Shown here in pieces: positions 43,736-46,555 of a stretch of DNA of 46,555 nt (within the stretch, counting starts at the first letter, position 1; each line of letters starts with the position of its first letter). The notes under the pieces were generated by a model. The model was not told the origin of the DNA. It searched no databases and saw only the letters and a program-made list of their open reading frames with translations. The DNA comes from Shewanella litoralis. GTDB taxonomy: Bacteria > Pseudomonadota > Gammaproteobacteria > Enterobacterales > Shewanellaceae. Position numbers and translations under genes: made by a program. The stretch covers positions 1-46,555 of the forward strand of contig NZ_WSRZ01000031.1 in NCBI RefSeq assembly GCF_009828585.1, written 5' to 3'.

Positions 43736-44699
43736 TTACTTCGCTTGCTCTTAAGCTTATCTCTCCCCCTACAAAAGCTTGTATTCCTTGCTCGTTTTCT
43801 AACAATACCGCCCCCTGCTTATCGATACCACGACATATGCCAGTGACCGCATTAGGTGCCATTAACAATGTAATTTCACGATTTATAAATAAATCATTGT
43901 CATTCCAACGTTGCAAAAATGCTTCTAAACCTTGTTGTTCAAATAATACTAAGTCGCGCTTAAGCTGACGGTGTAATTTAACTAAAAGCATGGTTTTATC
44001 TGGCATATGGCCCGTAGCAGATAGATCACTCCAAGGTTGATCAATTAATTCACCTTGCGCGGCTGACATACTCATATTAACTCCAAATCCTATAACCAAT
44101 TCAGTTTGAGTATCAGAGTGATGACTTAATTCGATGAGAATGCCTGCTAATTTTTTATGGTCTAGATAAATGTCATTTGGCCATTTGACCCCAAGCCCTT
44201 CAACGCCTAAATCCTGCAAGGCTTGCACAATTGAACATCCCACAACTAGACTTAAGCCACTAGTACGCGCTATATCGCGATTTAAGCGCCAAAACAAAGA
44301 CGCATACATGTGATGCCCGTACGGGGAAAACCACTTGCGGCCACGCCGACCACGTCCTGCAGACTGATATTCAGAGACGCAAATATCACCAGACTCAACC
44401 TCAGCTGCATGCTCCAACATAAAGGCATTGGTACTTTTGATTTCATCAAAGTAAAAACAACGATTATCGATGCTATTCACTAATTCGCTTTCGTTAATTA
44501 ATGAAATCGCATTAGCTAATTTATAGCCTTTACCTTTTACACTGTAAATTTCAACACCGTAATCTTTGAGTGTATCAATATGCTGATTAATTGCAGCTCG
44601 GCTCAGTGATAACGTTTGCGCAATGGCTTCACCAGAAACAAAAACATTATGACGTAAACAAGCTAATATCTGCCTTTTACGTAACCAATGGTCATTCAT
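43725..44699 (-). CDS. birA: Biotin--protein ligase and biotin operon repressor BirA
   Basis: 324 residues: an N-terminal winged HTH (about 8-60, VSGEAIAQTLSLSRAAINQH), the ligase core with GRGRRGRKW (115-123) and KWPNDIYLDHKKLAGIL, and a C-terminal SH3-like domain. It biotinylates the AccB subunit and, with the HTH, represses biotin genes. Its ATG overlaps the murB stop by one base. Confidence 0.96.
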   Translation of the reverse strand: MNDHWLRKRQILACLRHNVFVSGEAIAQTLSLSRAAINQHIDTLKDYGVEIYSVKGKGYKLANAISLINESELVNSIDNRCFYFDEIKSTNAFMLEHAAEVESGDICVSEYQSAGRGRRGRKWFSPYGHHMYASLFWRLNRDIARTSGLSLVVGCSIVQALQDLGVEGLGVKWPNDIYLDHKKLAGILIELSHHSDTQTELVIGFGVNMSMSAAQGELIDQPWSDLSATGHMPDKTMLLVKLHRQLKRDLVLFEQQGLEAFLQRWNDNDLFINREITLLMAPNAVTGICRGIDKQGAVLLENEQGIQAFVGGEISLRASEVKPN

Positions 44700-45712
44700 T
44701 AGATTTCAATCTCCCCATCTGAACCCATAATCCGTGGTTCCACCTGCAAAGTTACCGCAAATAAATTAAAGACAACGTCAATAATGTGATGTGCTAACTG
44801 ACAAATATCTTCACCCGTCGCATTTGCCAAGTTAACTAACACTAAAGCTTGATCTTGATGTACAGCTGCATCACCAATTCGTGTTCCTTTCAAACCAGCT
44901 TGATCAATCAGCCAACCTGCCGCTAACTTGTATTGTCCATCCATTTGCTTAAAGGCTACCAAAGATGGAAATTTCTGTTTAAGCAGCATAAATTCACTTT
45001 CAAGAATAATGGGGTTTTTAAAGAAACTTCCTACATTGCCCAACACTTTAGGATCTGGCAGCTTAGATTGACGAACCTGACAAACACAGTCAAATATTTG
45101 CTGTGCGGAAACTGTCGACGGATCCATATATTGTAATGGGCCATAATCTAATACTGGTTGCCATTGCTTAGGCAACCTCAATGTGACCTCAGTGACAACA
45201 GCTAAATTTTTTAATTGCTGCTTAAAAATGGATTCACGATAGCCAAATTGACACTGTTCATTGCTAAACACCTGGAGCTCATTTGTGTCTAACAGTAAAA
45301 CTTCTATCTCATGACAAAAACGATTAAATTCTACGCCGTAAGCACCTATATTTTGTATCGGTGCAGCACCTACGGTGCCAGGTATAAGGGCCATATTTTC
45401 AAGCCCATTAATCTGATGTTCTAAACAAAACTCAACTAACGCATGCCAAAGCTCACCCGCTTGGACATTAACATAGTAATAGGAGTCATCAGTTGTTACC
45501 TTAATCCCTTTTGTCGCTACACTCACAACAGTACCTCGGTAATCGGTAGTAAATACCAAATTACTACCACCACCTAATATAAGCATCGGCAATCTATTCG
45601 AGTATAAATGTGAGCAAACCTCAATGAGTTCAGACTTTGTCTTCACATTAATCAAAGATGAGCAATTCTGTTTTAAGCCAAATGTATTAAGTGAAGCTAA
45701 GGAAAAAGACAT
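44699..45712 (-). CDS. murB: UDP-N-acetylenolpyruvoylglucosamine reductase MurB
   Basis: 337 residues from MSFSLASLNTFGL, which aligns NTFG with E. coli MurB; an ATG five codons upstream is the alternative start and neither has a strong ribosome-binding site. FAD-binding PMLILGGGSN, the FGYRESIF arginine, catalytic Ser in GSFFKNP and Glu in EPRIMG are present (type I MurB). It makes UDP-MurNAc for peptidoglycan. Cotranslated with birA. Confidence 0.95.
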   Translation of the reverse strand: MSFSLASLNTFGLKQNCSSLINVKTKSELIEVCSHLYSNRLPMLILGGGSNLVFTTDYRGTVVSVATKGIKVTTDDSYYYVNVQAGELWHALVEFCLEHQINGLENMALIPGTVGAAPIQNIGAYGVEFNRFCHEIEVLLLDTNELQVFSNEQCQFGYRESIFKQQLKNLAVVTEVTLRLPKQWQPVLDYGPLQYMDPSTVSAQQIFDCVCQVRQSKLPDPKVLGNVGSFFKNPIILESEFMLLKQKFPSLVAFKQMDGQYKLAAGWLIDQAGLKGTRIGDAAVHQDQALVLVNLANATGEDICQLAHHIIDVVFNLFAVTLQVEPRIMGSDGEIEI

Positions 45713-45727
45713 AAAATAATCATTCAT

Positions 45728-46162
45728 TCAAGTAATAGCATATTGTAACAGGGAAAATAATTTTAATTGTCGAGTTTTATTCTAAAAACTTAATATCACA
45801 ATAATGTTACGCACAATGCACATGTGCAAGAAGGTGCAAATCAAACCAATATTAAGCTTGATACTATTCCGCTAAAAATAATCTAATTGTAGTATCTACC
45901 CTGAGAGGTTAATTGAAAGAAACAATACACCTGTCTGGCTTTAATCAATGTATCTAAGCAAACTGTCGAGCAACAGATTAGGGCTATAGTTGATCACTGA
46001 GTTATAAGGAAGATATTACTGCTGTAGAAATCGCACGTTGCATAGGTCGTCCTAGTCAGTGTGAAGCTGTTCTGTAAGTTTTCATCGTCTGCTCCAAATT
46101 TATCATTTAGCTGGTATTTTCAGATAGTCAGATTAACGATGCGAGGTGTGGTTCGCTCGACG
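45728..46162. other. Intergenic region upstream of murB with IS relic
   Basis: Holds the murB upstream region (no clear promoter) and from 45860 a decayed IS630-like start. From 46085 to 46162 I see nothing recognisable. The rRNA operon I would expect upstream of murB is not in this stretch. Confidence 0.4.
45860..46080 (+). pseudogene. Decayed IS630-like left end and transposase start
   Basis: ATACTATTCCGCTAAAAATA and ATCTAATTG resemble the left end of the element at 46163. About 50 bases on, a TTG-initiated frame with TATCTAAGCAAACTG matches TATCCAAGCAAACAG of the next element; further fragments read SYKEDITAVEIARCIGR in a shifted frame. Stops and frameshifts make it non-functional. Much older than its neighbours. 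Confidence 0.5.
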
Positions 46163-46430
46163 GTTATACCATTCCGCAAAAAAATGTGATCTAATTGCTA
46201 TATCCGTTACTCACCATTTGTAGTAATGAAACAACACACCAGTTTCGAATTAATCTGGCTATCCAAGCAAACAGCTGATGCCCGGATGCGTTTGCGATTA
46301 TTGGCCGTAGCTCACTTTCTTGAGAGGGCGAATAGAGCTCAAGTCGCAGCGATAACAAAGATCAGTCGTCGGATTGTGAATCAATGGATCAGCAATTATT
46401 TAAGCCAAGGTCTAAGTGGCCTTGAGAGTA
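46163..46430 (+). mobile_element. IS630-like element, 5' part, interrupted
   Basis: Left terminal repeat GTTATACCATTCCGCA at 46163-46178, then a transposase start at 46226. Only the first ~270 bp are intact before a second element begins at a TA dinucleotide (46429-46430), as expected for IS630/Tc1 elements, which target TA. Confidence 0.65.
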
Positions 46431-46459
46431 ATACCAATTACATTAAATATATGATCTAA
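46226..46459 (+). pseudogene. IS630-family transposase N-terminus, truncated by insertion
   Basis: The frame encodes an HTH of the IS630 type: DARMRLRLLAVAHFLERANR, then AQVAAITKISRRIVNQWISN and YLSQGLSGLES. After GLES it runs into the inserted element (NTNYIKYMI) and stops. The DDE catalytic domain is missing at this location; whether it resumes beyond the window cannot be seen. Confidence 0.75.
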
Positions 46460-46555
46460 TTAACCGTCATTCTCTTATTGCTATATTTATGAATAATATC
46501 AATCTTGCTGCATTAGCTAAATCTGAAAAAAGTGCTCGTAAACGTATCCGTTACC
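46431..46555 (+). mobile_element. Second IS630-like element, left end (partial)
   Basis: Begins ATACCAATTACATTAAATAT and includes ATGATCTAATTA, a variant of the neighbour's left end. It carries a transposase start at 46489 and continues past the window edge. Confidence 0.65.
46489..46555 (+). CDS. Transposase start (IS630-like), runs off right edge
   Basis: 22 codons, MNNINLAALAKSEKSARKRI and RY, then the window ends. The pattern SEKSARKRIRYL is like the helix preceding the HTH of IS630-type transposases (compare DARMRLRLLAVAHF in the interrupted neighbour). Partial at 3' end. Confidence 0.5.
   Translation, partial: MNNINLAALAKSEKSARKRIRY

Overview
The window is the core ribosomal protein / RNA polymerase block of a marine-type gammaproteobacterium, flanked by a cytochrome c maturation locus on the left and housekeeping genes plus insertion-sequence debris on the right. 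The order tRNAs-tuf-secE-nusG-rplKAJL-rpoBC-rpsLG-fusA-tuf-S10-spc-alpha is the usual gammaproteobacterial one. The best pointer to taxon is the ccm locus (ccmFGH plus a TlpA-like gene, divergent ccmI, a small cytochrome c5 resembling ScyA, then ccmABCDE), an arrangement I associate with Shewanella. I read the host as Shewanella or a close Alteromonadales relative; genus is inference.

Left edge (1-405): promoters and leader, including boxA, of an rRNA operon transcribed leftward. The 16S gene itself lies outside the window. 406-4028 (minus): ccmF-ccmG-ccmH-tlpA-like, ending in a terminator directly beside the rrn promoters. 4446-5702 (plus): ccmI. 5824-6117 (minus): the monoheme cytochrome. 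6443-9222 (plus): ccmABCDE. Together these export haem (CcmABCD), carry it on CcmE, and ligate it to reduced apocytochromes (CcmFGHI); ScyA-like cytochrome is a product of that pathway encoded inside it.

9290-10060 is an insertion-sequence graveyard: a truncated IS3-type OrfB joined to a decayed IS630-type transposase with its right terminal repeat. From 10116 to 40609 every gene is on the minus strand: alpha (rpsM-rpsK-rpsD-rpoA-rplQ), spc (rplN to rpmJ), S10 (rpsJ to rpsQ), str (rpsL-rpsG-fusA-tuf), beta (rplJ-rplL-rpoB-rpoC), rplKA and secE-nusG. Good sigma70-type promoters are visible for str, S10, rplJ, rplK, secE and the tRNA-tuf unit, and intrinsic terminators follow rpoC, both tuf genes, rpsQ and rplQ. 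Recognisable autoregulatory leaders precede rpsJ (S10/L4 type), rpsM (alpha pseudoknot) and rplJ (L10 leader).

Two tuf genes lie 16.8 kb apart and encode the same protein; by eye the DNA is identical through the terminator except one base, which indicates gene conversion. 42171-42535 holds four tRNAs (Thr-TGT, Tyr-GTA, Gly-TCC, Thr-GGT in transcription order). Then come coaA (plus) and murB-birA (minus). 45860-46555 contains a decayed IS630-like start, a second IS630-like element broken by a third, and the third running off the right edge.

Most of the window is conserved housekeeping DNA. I found no convincing new biological system. The parts most worth a second look are the IS630-family fragments on both sides of the ribosomal block, the tuf conversion tract, the CRP-like site between the cytochrome and ccmA, and several intercistronic RNA structures.
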